Positions 1 to 9,208 of a stretch of 64,000 nucleotides of DNA are shown one piece after another. Source of the DNA: Ceratobasidium sp. AG-K (Eukaryota; Basidiomycota; Agaricomycetes; Cantharellales; Ceratobasidiaceae); the NCBI GenBank assembly GCA_037039685.1, contig JAWNGF010000005.1, positions 3,224,001 through 3,288,000 on the forward strand, written 5' to 3'. How positions within the stretch are numbered: the first letter of the stretch is position 1; every line of letters starts with the position of its first letter. The position numbers and the translations under genes are program-made. Below the pieces are notes generated by a model. The model saw only the letters and a program-made list of their open reading frames with translations. It did not search any database and was not told where the DNA came from.

Positions 1-879
1 TATGTATTCAGAAAAATGCTTCGGAGTGTTAATGCTGTTCATCCTGCAAAATGTCAATTTGATTGGGATAACGGAGTGGAGTGAAACAAACAATGCTCTT
101 GATTGTATCACTTGCAACTAAAACACGGTATTACATAGTGGGGCAAACCCCAATGGGTGTATCTTTGGGATATATATAACCATAGACAGATGGTCGATAA
201 TGAGAAATATTCATAGAATCGAGTACCTAGTGAGTATAATAAGTCAAAAAGGCGCGAGCCTCGTACCTCGTCACCAAAATCCTCTGACGCTAACGAGCGC
301 CGGTTTGCTCATACGTGCTCGCTTGGGTAAAGGAGCACTCAGGAGCACCAGAGTGGCTGTGCAATTGGTGCTCCTATACCTAAGCGAGCACGCACATGCA
401 AATCGACGCTCACGAGCCCAAAAGAGAACCGACGGATTTGCTTGAGCTGCGAGACGCGTAGGTGCCGTTGAGGTTGAAATGTTTGGTTCAGTCGGCTAGA
501 TATGCGAATAGACTCCAAAGTACTGTGTAGTACGACCAGGGTTATTATTTATTAATGGTCAGTGCACGCAGCGGCGCCAGTAGAACCAAGGATCAGCGCT
601 CCCGAATAATGTGACTTCGCGATGCATGACAAATTCGGCCTTATCAATTTATCAGTCGACCACCACCATAGCTTGATCTTTTACAGTCGCAGTACTAATA
701 TCCGATTCCATACGACTGTCGCCGCGGTGTCACCCCGTGCCGGCCTATGCAAATACTCCTCAGTTCCAACTTCATCCCAGTTGCATCCCACGTCACCGAG
801 AGCCCTATCACCTCCAGGGTAAATATATTAGTCCAACCACACCGCATCCCTGTTGACCCCCCTCCCGGACCTAAAGACC
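1..879. other. Intergenic, upstream of lectin pseudogene
   Basis: I see no convincing coding exon here; the open frames are short and look random. The stretch contains an imperfect inverted repeat at about 285-430 (listed separately) and an AT-rich TATA-like stretch at 821-830, about 50 bases before the ATG at 880. The bases just upstream of that ATG resemble those upstream of the intact lectin at 4270 (both contain a CTATGCAA...ATACTCC pattern), so the last 150 bases or so are probably the lectin 5' flank. Confidence 0.6.
285..430. repeat. Imperfect fold-back (MITE-like) inverted repeat
   Basis: Bases 315-338 and 368-391 are near-perfect reverse complements (24-base arms with two mismatches visible by eye), separated by 29 bases. 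The pairing continues outward with gaps to about 285 and 430; the right arm carries GCTCACGAGCCC and the left arm GCTAACGAGC. Similar GCTCGTGAGCG-type wording recurs at 2660-2790. This looks like a short non-autonomous fold-back element or a decayed palindromic repeat. No target-site duplication was identified. Confidence 0.5.
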
Positions 880-1983
880 ATGGCCAATCATAATGACACA
901 TTCAATACAATGCAGATTCGACCATGGGACGAACCTACGACGACGAATGCCATCGGCATCGTAACCAACCACCCACCCGCCCAGTATCCAATCGGGCTCA
1001 CCGAGCTGGCTTTCAGCAAAGCCAAGAATATCCGGGTCAAGTCCTACATTAATAATGTCAAGTTTATCGAATCGGATGGGACATTCAGTGCAACATTACA
1101 CCTTGACGCGTGGTCGGACACCATTCTATATTTTGCGGCGTGCACTTGGCTTCCGTTGCCCCGGCCTGATCGAGAGTTCCAGCACGGCAAAGTCACCTTG
1201 AAAGGCGACCAGCTTGTGTATACTTTAACTTTCGGCCAAGAGTATGCGTCCACAACCAAAGTTGTTGTTTGGTTCAATGTGTTGAATATTCAGTCTTATA
1301 CGTGTATATATGCGTATCACGTGATTGTGTTCCACATGGACACGCGCTTCGGTAAAATTTTGTCCTCAGTTCTCTACTCTCAAGTAGCACGAGCTGAGGT
1401 ATAGTTTAGATTTTATCTTTTATATTCATTTGCTTATATTACCTGTAGTTACATTGATATCCAGGTATATATATGCGCAGTTCTCTACTCTCAAGTAGCA
1501 CGAGCTGAGTTACATTGATATCCAGCTCGGCACTGCGCTTATCCCAATACAATGGACTTGACCTGGCAAGGATACTGGGTGGCATGTTAACGTCGAAGCT
1601 ACTGGGGTAACGACCAAGGGCTTCACTATCAAGTGCCATACATGGAAGAATACCAAAGTACATCAAGTCCCAGTGACTTGGATCGCGTACCCCGGATCGC
1701 GTCCGAATATTGATTCCGGACAGTTCGACACATCCGAAGTGCCTGCGCGGCAAGACATGCAGCATAATAACCCGAAAACAGTCCAATTTAGCAAGAAGTT
1801 CGAACGTAACCCAAAGGTCTACTTTTCCCTTAGTGGAATCGACTCGAATAACTCGGCTCATCTCCGTGTGAAGGCATACGCCGCGGATGTGAAGCTACAG
1901 AGTACAACGTTGCATATCAACTCATGGTGCGACCCCAACATGCATGGGGCCAGAGGACAATGGATTGCGATTCAGGATATGTA
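880..1983 (+). pseudogene. H-type lectin gene, interrupted copy
   Basis: From the ATG at 880 the frame encodes MANHNDTFNTMQIRPW and stays collinear with the intact lectin at 4270-5097 through VVVWFN (about 1277). Some 270 bases of unrelated sequence then intervene (about 1278-1548). Lectin similarity resumes at about 1549 and runs to WIAIQDM and the TAA at 1981-1983. Beyond the insertion, the segment matching NGLDL...GWHV is also out of frame relative to the intact copy and carries an in-frame stop, so removing the inserted bases as an intron does not obviously restore reading. The family binds carbohydrate through H-type (Helix pomatia agglutinin-like) beta-sandwich domains. I call it a pseudogene; a truncated product of about 175 residues remains possible. 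Confidence 0.7.
1278..1548. repeat. Insertion with interleaved direct repeats inside lectin copy
   Basis: This block is absent from the intact paralogue. It holds two direct repeats in the order A-B-A-B. A (31 bases, starting CAGTTCTCTACTC) lies at 1367-1397 and 1478-1508. B (AGTTACATTGATATCCAG) lies at 1447-1464 and 1508-1525. A CAAT tetranucleotide flanks the lectin break on both sides (about 1274 and 1547), which could be a short target duplication. No coding potential is seen. Confidence 0.55.
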
Positions 1984-2312
1984 AAGACCATCGTGAGTGA
2001 ATGGGTGCGTGTGATCATAAATCTTGTTCTGAATGCTAATTCAATTGCTTTACCCCAGTCATGCATAAGCTCTCTGAGAAGTGCGCTGATGAAGTGCAAC
2101 ATTATATTGTAGTTGGATCCAAAACTTATTTGAATGAATTTTCTCTTATTACCGTAATTACACTCAAGTAACAGTTTGTGCTTGGGCGTTCATTTTTGTA
2201 GCCTCCCCGTCTCACCGACGACACAGAAGAGAGTTCCAATTGTATAGCACTGCGAAATATCAGCCTGTGCACGTGAGGTAATGTAGCATTCATCGGACAA
2301 TGCAAATCATGG

Positions 2313-2517
2313 TTGATGACGTATCCACTCATTTGGCCACCCACCCATTGGGAAAGCGGAAGCGCGGAGGACATTGCAGTTAGCCACATTGATATTGATA
2401 CGATTGATTCTACCACCTTCAGCTTTGCAGCAAGAACTTGGAGTCGCATGCTGCTGAAAGTGACCTTACGAACTAAGCCACAGGAATTGGTCAATGCAAC
2501 CCCAAGGTGCTCAAGTA
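2313..2517 (+). pseudogene. H-type lectin relic (middle-domain fragment)
   Basis: In the frame from 2313 the peptide includes HIDIDTIDSTTFSFAARTW, which matches the lectin pattern (RAEARGVTSTGFTLKCTTW in the intact copy) in spacing and in the Phe and Trp positions. Just after it, 2493-2517 (ATGCAACCCCAAGGTGCTC...) closely matches the 5' flank of the intact gene at 4129-4153. That places a lectin 5' flank next to a middle-domain fragment, in scrambled order. No start and no continuous frame. Confidence 0.4.
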
Positions 2518-3237
2518 GATTCGGTGGATCTCCCTTGGGCTCGTAAGCGCCAATCTCCTGATGCGTGAGGAAGTCGGTAAAATATTGTTCAATGACAAGG
2601 GGTGCACAATGGCAGTAGAGGGGGGGAATGGGGCAATTGCCCCACTCTACAAAAAATTGAAAATCTCGTTGGGCTCGTGACGCTTCGGGATTCGGGACCT
2701 TTCTCGTGACGTCTCGTGAGCGCCCGAGAGATAATCGCGCATTTTCTCGTGACTGTTCGTAACCGCTTGTGAGCGCTCACCAGCTGCCATGACATCGATG
2801 AGGAAGGTCCCTTAATCCCGAGACCATACGAGGTCCCAGGTTTTTGCTGACTTGTCAACTGTGGTGAGGCCTTTAAGTGGCCAACAGGTTTGACCAGCCC
2901 TGCAAAGTCATAGGTGGGTCACGATGTCGGTGCCTGACCATGATCGCTATTGTTCTCCACTGATATGTCTTATTCTTGTCCGTCTCTTTCCCTTACGACC
3001 ACAAACCTTGAACAACTCGCGATCTCCTCGCAAGTCCCTCATCGGCGCATCCTCTTCCCCACTACGCAAACTCGCCTGGACTTGAAGTACCCACTGACAT
3101 GATTTGAGTCAGCCAAGGTTAGTGTAGGTAAGGGCTGACTCTTGAGTGATGCACGCAAAGCTGATAAATCAGCAAAAACCCGCAGGGGACTGTTCATCTT
3201 GATTCGGGGGGGGGGGTTGAATATTTGTACGGCTGGG

Positions 3238-3267
3238 GGACACTGGATTGTTATTCAGGACTTGTAA
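3238..3267 (+). pseudogene. H-type lectin relic (C-terminal tail)
   Basis: This stretch encodes GHWIVIQDL followed by TAA, matching the GQWIAIQDM tail of the intact lectin. It is a short remnant of another copy, isolated from any open frame. Confidence 0.45.
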
Positions 3268-3594
3268 GAAGTGACTGGTGAGTAAAGTGTATTAGGTGCG
3301 GTAGACACTATTGTTGAACGTATATGCAGTTATTCCTCTCAACGTCTGTTGGCTCGGCAAACTGAGTATATGTAAATCACACCATATTAGGAGCTGAACC
3401 TTACTATTTCAAACCGGGTGTATCACTGGACAAATGGAAGTGTAGATTATGGCGTCTTGGGTGGTAGGACAGCGGATAGTCACCCAGGATATGTGGAAAC
3501 CCCAACCCCTAAGTTAGATGGATGCATTCTAACATACTACTTTGACCTCTCATGAATCAACAGAATTCGAAAGCAATCGGATTTACTAATATCT

Positions 3595-3790
3595 TTGGGC
3601 GTTCTCTGAAAGCCTACTTTACGCTTAGCAGGATTGATTCCACCAATCTTGCGATTCGATCGGCCCCCAATTGGGGTCAAGGCGTACGTCACAGATGTAA
3701 CAGCACAAGTGATTAATGTGCATCTTATTCATGGGCTGAAAAAAATATGCACAGCGCTAGGCGGCACTCGATTGCAATCCAGAAAATGTG
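3595..3790 (+). pseudogene. H-type lectin relic (third-domain fragment)
   Basis: Conceptual pieces read SLKAYFTLSRIDSTN and, after a frame change, VKAYVTDVTAQVINVHL. These line up with KVYFALSGIDANS and LSIHTADATRQNVKLHM of the intact lectin. At least one frameshift separates the two pieces. A remnant of the last lectin domain, not expressible as it stands. Confidence 0.5.
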
Positions 3791-4269
3791 AGCCGACTAG
3801 GGGTAAGCCGGGCAAATGCTGTCGGGCGCTCCATTTCCGATTGCAAGCGGGTGTTGAAAGTAGGCCGAAACGCGGCGCCCATCTGATCAGGCACTTGCAA
3901 AGTCTCAACGGTTGACCTTGAGGCTGGCTGGTTGCCTTGCTGGGAAAGCACAAGCACCCAGAGTAACGGTTTGGGATTCCCAGCCAACCACGCGCGGTTA
4001 GGGTTATGATAAGTTGGTCATATTGGATTTGATCTTATCAATTTTACCACCATCTACCTAGGCCTCGATCCTCGTAGTGGCATACATAAGGTATATATTG
4101 GCACAAATTGGACCACCGAGACCAGTCTATGCAACCCCAGGGTGCTCGAATACTCCTTAGCTCGACCCTTATTCCAGTTCCATCTCAAAACATCTGTATC
4201 CCAAGCGCTCGTAGTGTGCGTTCCCCTCCTTTATAGCACTCAACTATATTCATTTATGATATTTAGACC

Positions 4270-5097
4270 ATGTCCGGCCATAACGATGTCTTTCGTGTCG
4301 AGCAGATTCGTCCATGGAACGTAACTAACTTGGAAAACTCCATTGGCATCATCACTCCCCACCCACCTAGCCACTACCCAATCGGACTCACTCAGCTATG
4401 TACCAGCAAAACAAAAAACACCCGAATCAAATCTTACATCGACAACGTCAAGTATTTAGGATCGGACGGAACCTTTAGCGCAACAGTCCATCTCGATGCT
4501 TGGTCAGACACCGTGTTATATCTGGCAGGGTGCACCTGGATCCCAATTCCCAAACCCGATCGTGAGTTCCTGCACGGCAGTGTCACTGTTACAAGTGATC
4601 AGCTGGTATACAATTTGACATTTGGCCAAGAGTTTGCATCTCAGCCGAAAGTTATCGTCTGGATCAACGGACTAGACCTTGGCCTGGGGGGTTGGCATGT
4701 ACGTGCGGAGGCTAGAGGGGTGACTAGCACTGGCTTTACGCTCAAATGCACGACTTGGAATAATGTGCAATTGCACCAGGCCCAAGTAACGTGGATTGCA
4801 TACCCCGAGTCACGCACGAATATTGATTCCGGGCAATTTAACCTATCTGAAGTGCCAGCACGACAGGACATGCAACACAACAACTCAAAAACAGTAAATT
4901 TTGTCAAGCAGTTTGATCGAACCCCGAAGGTCTACTTTGCTCTTAGCGGAATCGACGCAAATAGTTCAACTGACTTGCGCCTAAGTATCCATACTGCGGA
5001 TGCAACGCGACAGAATGTCAAGTTACATATGAACTCATGGTACGAACAAAACTTGCATAACGCTTGGGGACAGTGGATCGCAATTCAAGACATGTGA
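4270..5097 (+). CDS. H-type lectin domain protein (intact copy)
   Basis: A single uninterrupted exon encodes 275 residues from the ATG at 4270 (MSGHNDVFRVEQIRPW) to the TGA at 5095-5097. Three related segments are visible: roughly 1-95, 96-185 (LTFGQEFASQPKVIVWINGLD ... WIAYP) and 186-275 (VNFVKQFDRTPKVYFALSGID ... GQWIAIQDM). Each later segment has the F...PKV.v...G.D and W-rich strand pattern of H-type lectin domains. Family members bind carbohydrate (often GalNAc-type glycans) as oligomers. There is no signal peptide, as in many cytoplasmic fungal defence lectins, so a role against grazers or in self/non-self sugar binding is inference. It is the only intact member of a cluster with one interrupted copy and several relics. 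The start is supported by matching N-terminal sequence in the copy at 880. Confidence 0.85.
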   Translation: MSGHNDVFRVEQIRPWNVTNLENSIGIITPHPPSHYPIGLTQLCTSKTKNTRIKSYIDNVKYLGSDGTFSATVHLDAWSDTVLYLAGCTWIPIPKPDREFLHGSVTVTSDQLVYNLTFGQEFASQPKVIVWINGLDLGLGGWHVRAEARGVTSTGFTLKCTTWNNVQLHQAQVTWIAYPESRTNIDSGQFNLSEVPARQDMQHNNSKTVNFVKQFDRTPKVYFALSGIDANSSTDLRLSIHTADATRQNVKLHMNSWYEQNLHNAWGQWIAIQDM

Positions 5098-5985
5098 ACT
5101 TCATCATGGGTGAGTAGGTGTTTGTATTTCTCCAGTAGCTCGTTTCTAAATGATAATATTGGTATTTTCCCTACTCAAAAATAGCCATTTCGAGACTCAG
5201 TTAACAGTGCGTGCCGCAAGAGCTATCTTGTTTAGATCATCACCTTATGGCTTTGCGACATCCTCCTGCGATGGACTGGTTTACCAGTCGTTCTCAATTC
5301 AAGGCCCCAACTTTTTATTTAGAACCAACTTATACTCAATGAGATTGATGAATGCAAGTAACTACATTAAGGTTGATGTATGTACTGTAAATCACCAACT
5401 ATGACGAAGTAACTCCTCACTTGCTCCCCTACTCCTTCGCCTAGTATGGGTATCTGCTTGAGCTTCGCAGAGATCTCGAGTTTCTAGTAGGAGCAAGGCG
5501 TCGCCCGGCACTTGAATTTTCTTAAGTCTGTTTTATCATGATTAAGCAAAGGCTCTCGGCTGCAATCCCCAACGTGACGTCGCGGAGCATAACCCTACAT
5601 TTTGACTCGCGGGCGGACTTGAACATGTTTAGTACCGAAGGACAATCGATTGCAATTCAGGACCTATGAAATAATTCAACCGGTGTGTTGGATGGATACA
5701 TCCGTCCGAATCGATTCACAGCCATTCCAGCAGATCGCTTTATCCCAGCAGGGCGATGCGAAACTCTGGTCGTGAGGTCTTGCTAGTACTGGGTGAGATG
5801 CTGAAATCTCGGAAACGGAGTCATTGTTGTTTGTAGAATGTAAACTAAACGATTGAATGCGCCATGTAAAAACATAACTATAAATCTCCAGCCTCCGATT
5901 TTATATTTCTAAACGAAGTAGTCGACGAAAAAGAACACGGTGAGTATAGCTTATTTGGAAGAACGATTCGTGAGCTTACTGGATC
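5098..5985. other. Intergenic, contains one lectin tail relic
   Basis: No gene is seen. Besides the lectin tail relic at 5592-5668, the stretch is ordinary non-coding sequence forming the 3' side of both the lectin gene and the convergent PL8 gene. Confidence 0.5.
5592..5668 (+). pseudogene. H-type lectin relic (C-terminal tail)
   Basis: Conceptual translation gives LHFDSRADLNMFSTEGQ and then SIAIQDL plus a stop, matching the last 24 residues of the intact lectin (LHMNSWYEQNLHNAWGQ...). Only the end of the gene survives. Confidence 0.55.
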
Positions 5986-8720
5986 TCAGATAGCAGCAGG
6001 TCCGAGCAACCCATCACGACTAAACCGTTGTTCCACCGTCGAACCAGCCACTCCTCCCTCTGGCAGCTGCACGCTCAACAAGACTGACTTACGCCCATAC
6101 GTGCGCCGCATATAACCTGGCCCACACTGATGCCCGATGCATTTCTCCCCGCCCTGATAATGCTTCGTGCCCTTCCACGTGATACGAACGTCCACAAACC
6201 CAGAGCCATGTGCCGGATCTGCTACGTACACTGTTCCTTCCTTGAGACTCGCGTCGTCGAACCGAACAACGACGGTTACATCCCGAGTGGCTTTGAGTTT
6301 GATCCCCATGCTAGGCACATCGACGGCTCCCCCAGATGCGGTCCAAAACGCAGCCCCGAGGATAAGACCGCTCGAATCCGTAGCAGCGCTCACGATCTCC
6401 GAGTTGACCACCGTTTTGGGAGCAAGTCGGTTTGCCTTGTCCTCAAACTCTGCTTGGTTCCTTGTCCCAGGAAACACAGAGTACCGATGGGTTGGCTAAG
6501 ATTTTTGTGCTCGATCCACGCAGCGAACATGTCCTTGGTAGAAATCGGCTGCGAGCTCACACTAATCGTGCGCCAGCTGCCAGTTCTGGATTCCAGTCGA
6601 AGCGAGAGGAGGGAGTTGCAATCGGAGGGTAAGACATAGCCGGTTCCTGCATGCCAGAGTCGCTCGGCGGAATTATATGTCGAGTTCCCATTAGCTGAAA
6701 TGGCTTGGCCGTCGACAACGACATCGCCCGATCGGAGTCGTTGATCCAAGGCAGAGTATACGGGGGCGGTAGAGTTGACCGATCGTCGGACGTTGGAGAC
6801 GAGTACGTGCTGGACGTCGTTGGGGAAGAAGAACCATGCTTTATGGAATCCGAAATCATGGTTCAGTGGGTTTATGTATCTCATCGCTGCGACTCCGACG
6901 TCTCCTGCTTGGGCTCCTCCGGCATAAGGGTCCACGCCCTGTTGGGCCGTCGAACTACACTCAAGAGGCGTCGCTTGATACTCGGTTGTGATGCCGGGTG
7001 GGATGTGGTAATCTAGAGTGGCGAACATGTCTTCGTACTCGGCTCCGGTGGAGTAGATGTACGTTAATCCGTCAGAGAGGTGAAAGCCAAATGGATTTTC
7101 AGAGTTGACACATTCCGAGGTGGTGGTTCGGTTCGAGAGGAGCTTGAGGGTCGTAACCGTTGTGTTGGTGCGATGAACCTTTCCATATCATAATTAACCT
7201 GGGGACAAACTAGCCAAGAGACTAATTACCATGTAGTCTGAGTTCCAGAACATCCGATTGCCGATCAAATTTCCGGAATTAGCTGTTGTATCTCCCTCGC
7301 CTGTGAGTTCTGAGCCAAAGATAATAAGATCGGACTGATTCCAAGCTTGCCCCAGGGCGAGTACTTGGTCGAGTTCCATACGTAGATTCGCGGATGCTCT
7401 GGAAATGGCATTAAGTTTAACACGAAGGTTTGCATGAGGACACGTACCTATTGTCGGCGACAGGGTAGGAAATGAACCGACCAATCACGGACTAGAGCGA
7501 TCAATCAGCATATGGTAAGATTCGAATAACTCCAGGGAATTACCAGGTCCCAGTGAACTACCCTAGTCTGGGTGTTCGTGTATGTCATCCACCTGGCGCC
7601 TCCTAGTTGGAGGCCAAATACGTCTTGGACCGACTTGCTGGCTTGGAACTGCGTCCCCAGTGCTTGAAGCTCGAGTTCGAGCAGGGAATTGGAGCTGAGG
7701 GGCTATTAGTCGCGGTCCTCATAATGAGCTGCACACATACAAGTCTTTTCCATAGTTACCTGTAGATTGGAAGTGTTAGACGGCTCGAGTACAGGATCAA
7801 CCCTTGAAGCATACCGTCATAAATAATGCCCGTGTGTTGTTGGAACGATCCATCTGGCTTGATCCCATCGACTCGTCTGTACTCTGGACCACGACTTGAT
7901 CATGGACGCGCTGATATGCATCCGCGATACGACTGGCATTTCCCGTCCCACTGTTTTCCAACAGCCCTGCCGAGATTCCAATTACAGCCATGTCGATGAT
8001 GTTCGCGCCACTGACATAGCCGGGTTGCGGGTTGCGGTAGAACGGAGCGTACGCACGACTGGCCATCAAGGTGCAGTTTCCAAGCTCAGATTCGGTGAGA
8101 GATGACCGCAACAAGGTGCATGCCTTGCCGGAGCGGGTCGGGACCATAATAGTATTACTTTAAGCGATTTAAATTGGTCAATAAGCTCGTCGTTCGATGT
8201 TAATACCACGCACCTATACCAGTTCGGTCCCCAAAATCCCGGAGTTCCACAAGGACATTGCGAATTAGGCAGAAAGTCTCGATCCATACAGTCGCCGTTG
8301 CCAATCGTACTGTAGTCGTTGGCGAACCAATACCCCATCGCGGTTCGAATTGCAGTGCGGAGATCGGTGTTGTTGGCGTACTGAGGGATCACACCACTAT
8401 ATGCGGCGGCCATTTCAAGAATACGCGCCCAATGGCCTCCAGCTGGCCAACTGGATCGCCGTGCGGTGCAGCCAGAAGCATAGTCGATAGCGGACCATGC
8501 TCCGCTCGATTGGAGCGTCGTAATGCTAGTACTATTAGCATAAAATAGTAATATTAATAAAGTGGAGGGCTTACTATCCCTCGATTTTGCCGCTCGTGGT
8601 CGGAGTTGTCTTGAGAACAAACTCCACTTGGCGGTTAAAGATAGTGTCAACGTCATCTGCAAGCGCCCGATGAGATAAGATTGACACCGCCACAGCGGAC
8701 AGAAGGATTGGAGGTCGCAT
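5986..8720 (-). pseudogene. Polysaccharide lyase family 8 gene, left copy, two frameshifts
   Basis: This tandem paralogue of the gene at 9209-11917 starts at the ATG at 8720 with a signal peptide (MRPPILLSAVAVSILSHRALA). It has the same exon plan: an alpha-toroid part (WGPNWYR, SGANIIDMAVIGISAGLL), the catalytic stretch with His and Tyr (about 7828-7868), then the beta-sandwich part (KAWFFFPNDVQHVLVSNV). PL8 enzymes cleave uronic-acid polysaccharides by beta-elimination, with Asn, His and Tyr as key residues; the substrate here is unknown. Compared with the right copy it lacks one base near 7871-7879, just before the catalytic motif, and one near 6480-6486 (after NLSQPI). Both change frame and no intron explains them. 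The C-terminus is also longer (GLLGPAAI). It is probably a decaying copy, but two single-base sequencing errors would give the same picture. Confidence 0.7.
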
Positions 8721-9208
8721 TAATGTGATACTAAAAAGAAACAGACAAAAGGAGTGGATGGGCCGCACGGTAAGTAGGCAGGTGCGTTCAAAGGGTGGGC
8801 TCAGGCTATACTTTATGTGTTTGTGCTGAACCGAATAACAAACGGATTATACTTTGGGTTGTCAACACTGACAACAGAGTTTGACAGTGGATTGATTCAT
8901 GCCCGTTTGTGGAAGTACCGCCCCCGCAGAAGCAACTTGCGTATCTGAATATCTCAAATTGACTCATTCCTGGAAATTATTGAGTATACCCGGTACAATT
9001 CTGGCTGAATAGCTTGCCTGTGTTTGATTGGTTGGGAAGTCATGAAGATAACTTATAACATTGGACGAGTAAACAGACTCAACCCATGAATTCATACGAA
9101 CCAACGAAACCGCTACTGAAATACCCTACAAACAAACAAAAATGAAAAAGAATGGCATGTCCAAGCGAGTGACTTTGTCCGAATACCAAACACGACATTT
9201 CGGCGCAT
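8721..9208. promoter_or_regulatory. Intergenic between tandem PL8 genes
   Basis: This holds the 3' end region of the right PL8 gene and the promoter of the left one. Where the right copy has TATAAATAA (complement of 12001-12009), the aligned part of the left copy (about 8811-8820) reads ACACATAAAG, so the TATA-like box appears eroded. No coding sequence is seen. Confidence 0.4.

Larger units (their letters stand above)
1984..4269. other. Intergenic with decayed H-type lectin relics
   Basis: No intact gene is visible. Relics of the neighbouring lectin family are scattered here (2313-2517, 3238-3267, 3595-3790; listed separately). There is an 11-base G run at 3206-3216 and a patch rich in CTCGTGA/GAGCGC words at 2660-2790 that resembles the fold-back repeat near 285-430. 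A TATATA stretch lies at 4092-4097 upstream of the intact lectin. The tract reads as the wreckage of one or two further lectin copies. Confidence 0.55.

Noticed and set aside
1278..1525. The lectin insertion as a normal spliced intron
   Set aside because: Removing GT(1278) to AG(1525) leaves an in-frame stop soon after, and the downstream lectin frame is shifted.
6130..6639. Long plus-strand open frames across the PL8 genes (6-12 kb)
   Set aside because: They are antisense shadows of the PL8 exons, whose minus-strand translation carries recognisable PL8 motifs in both copies.
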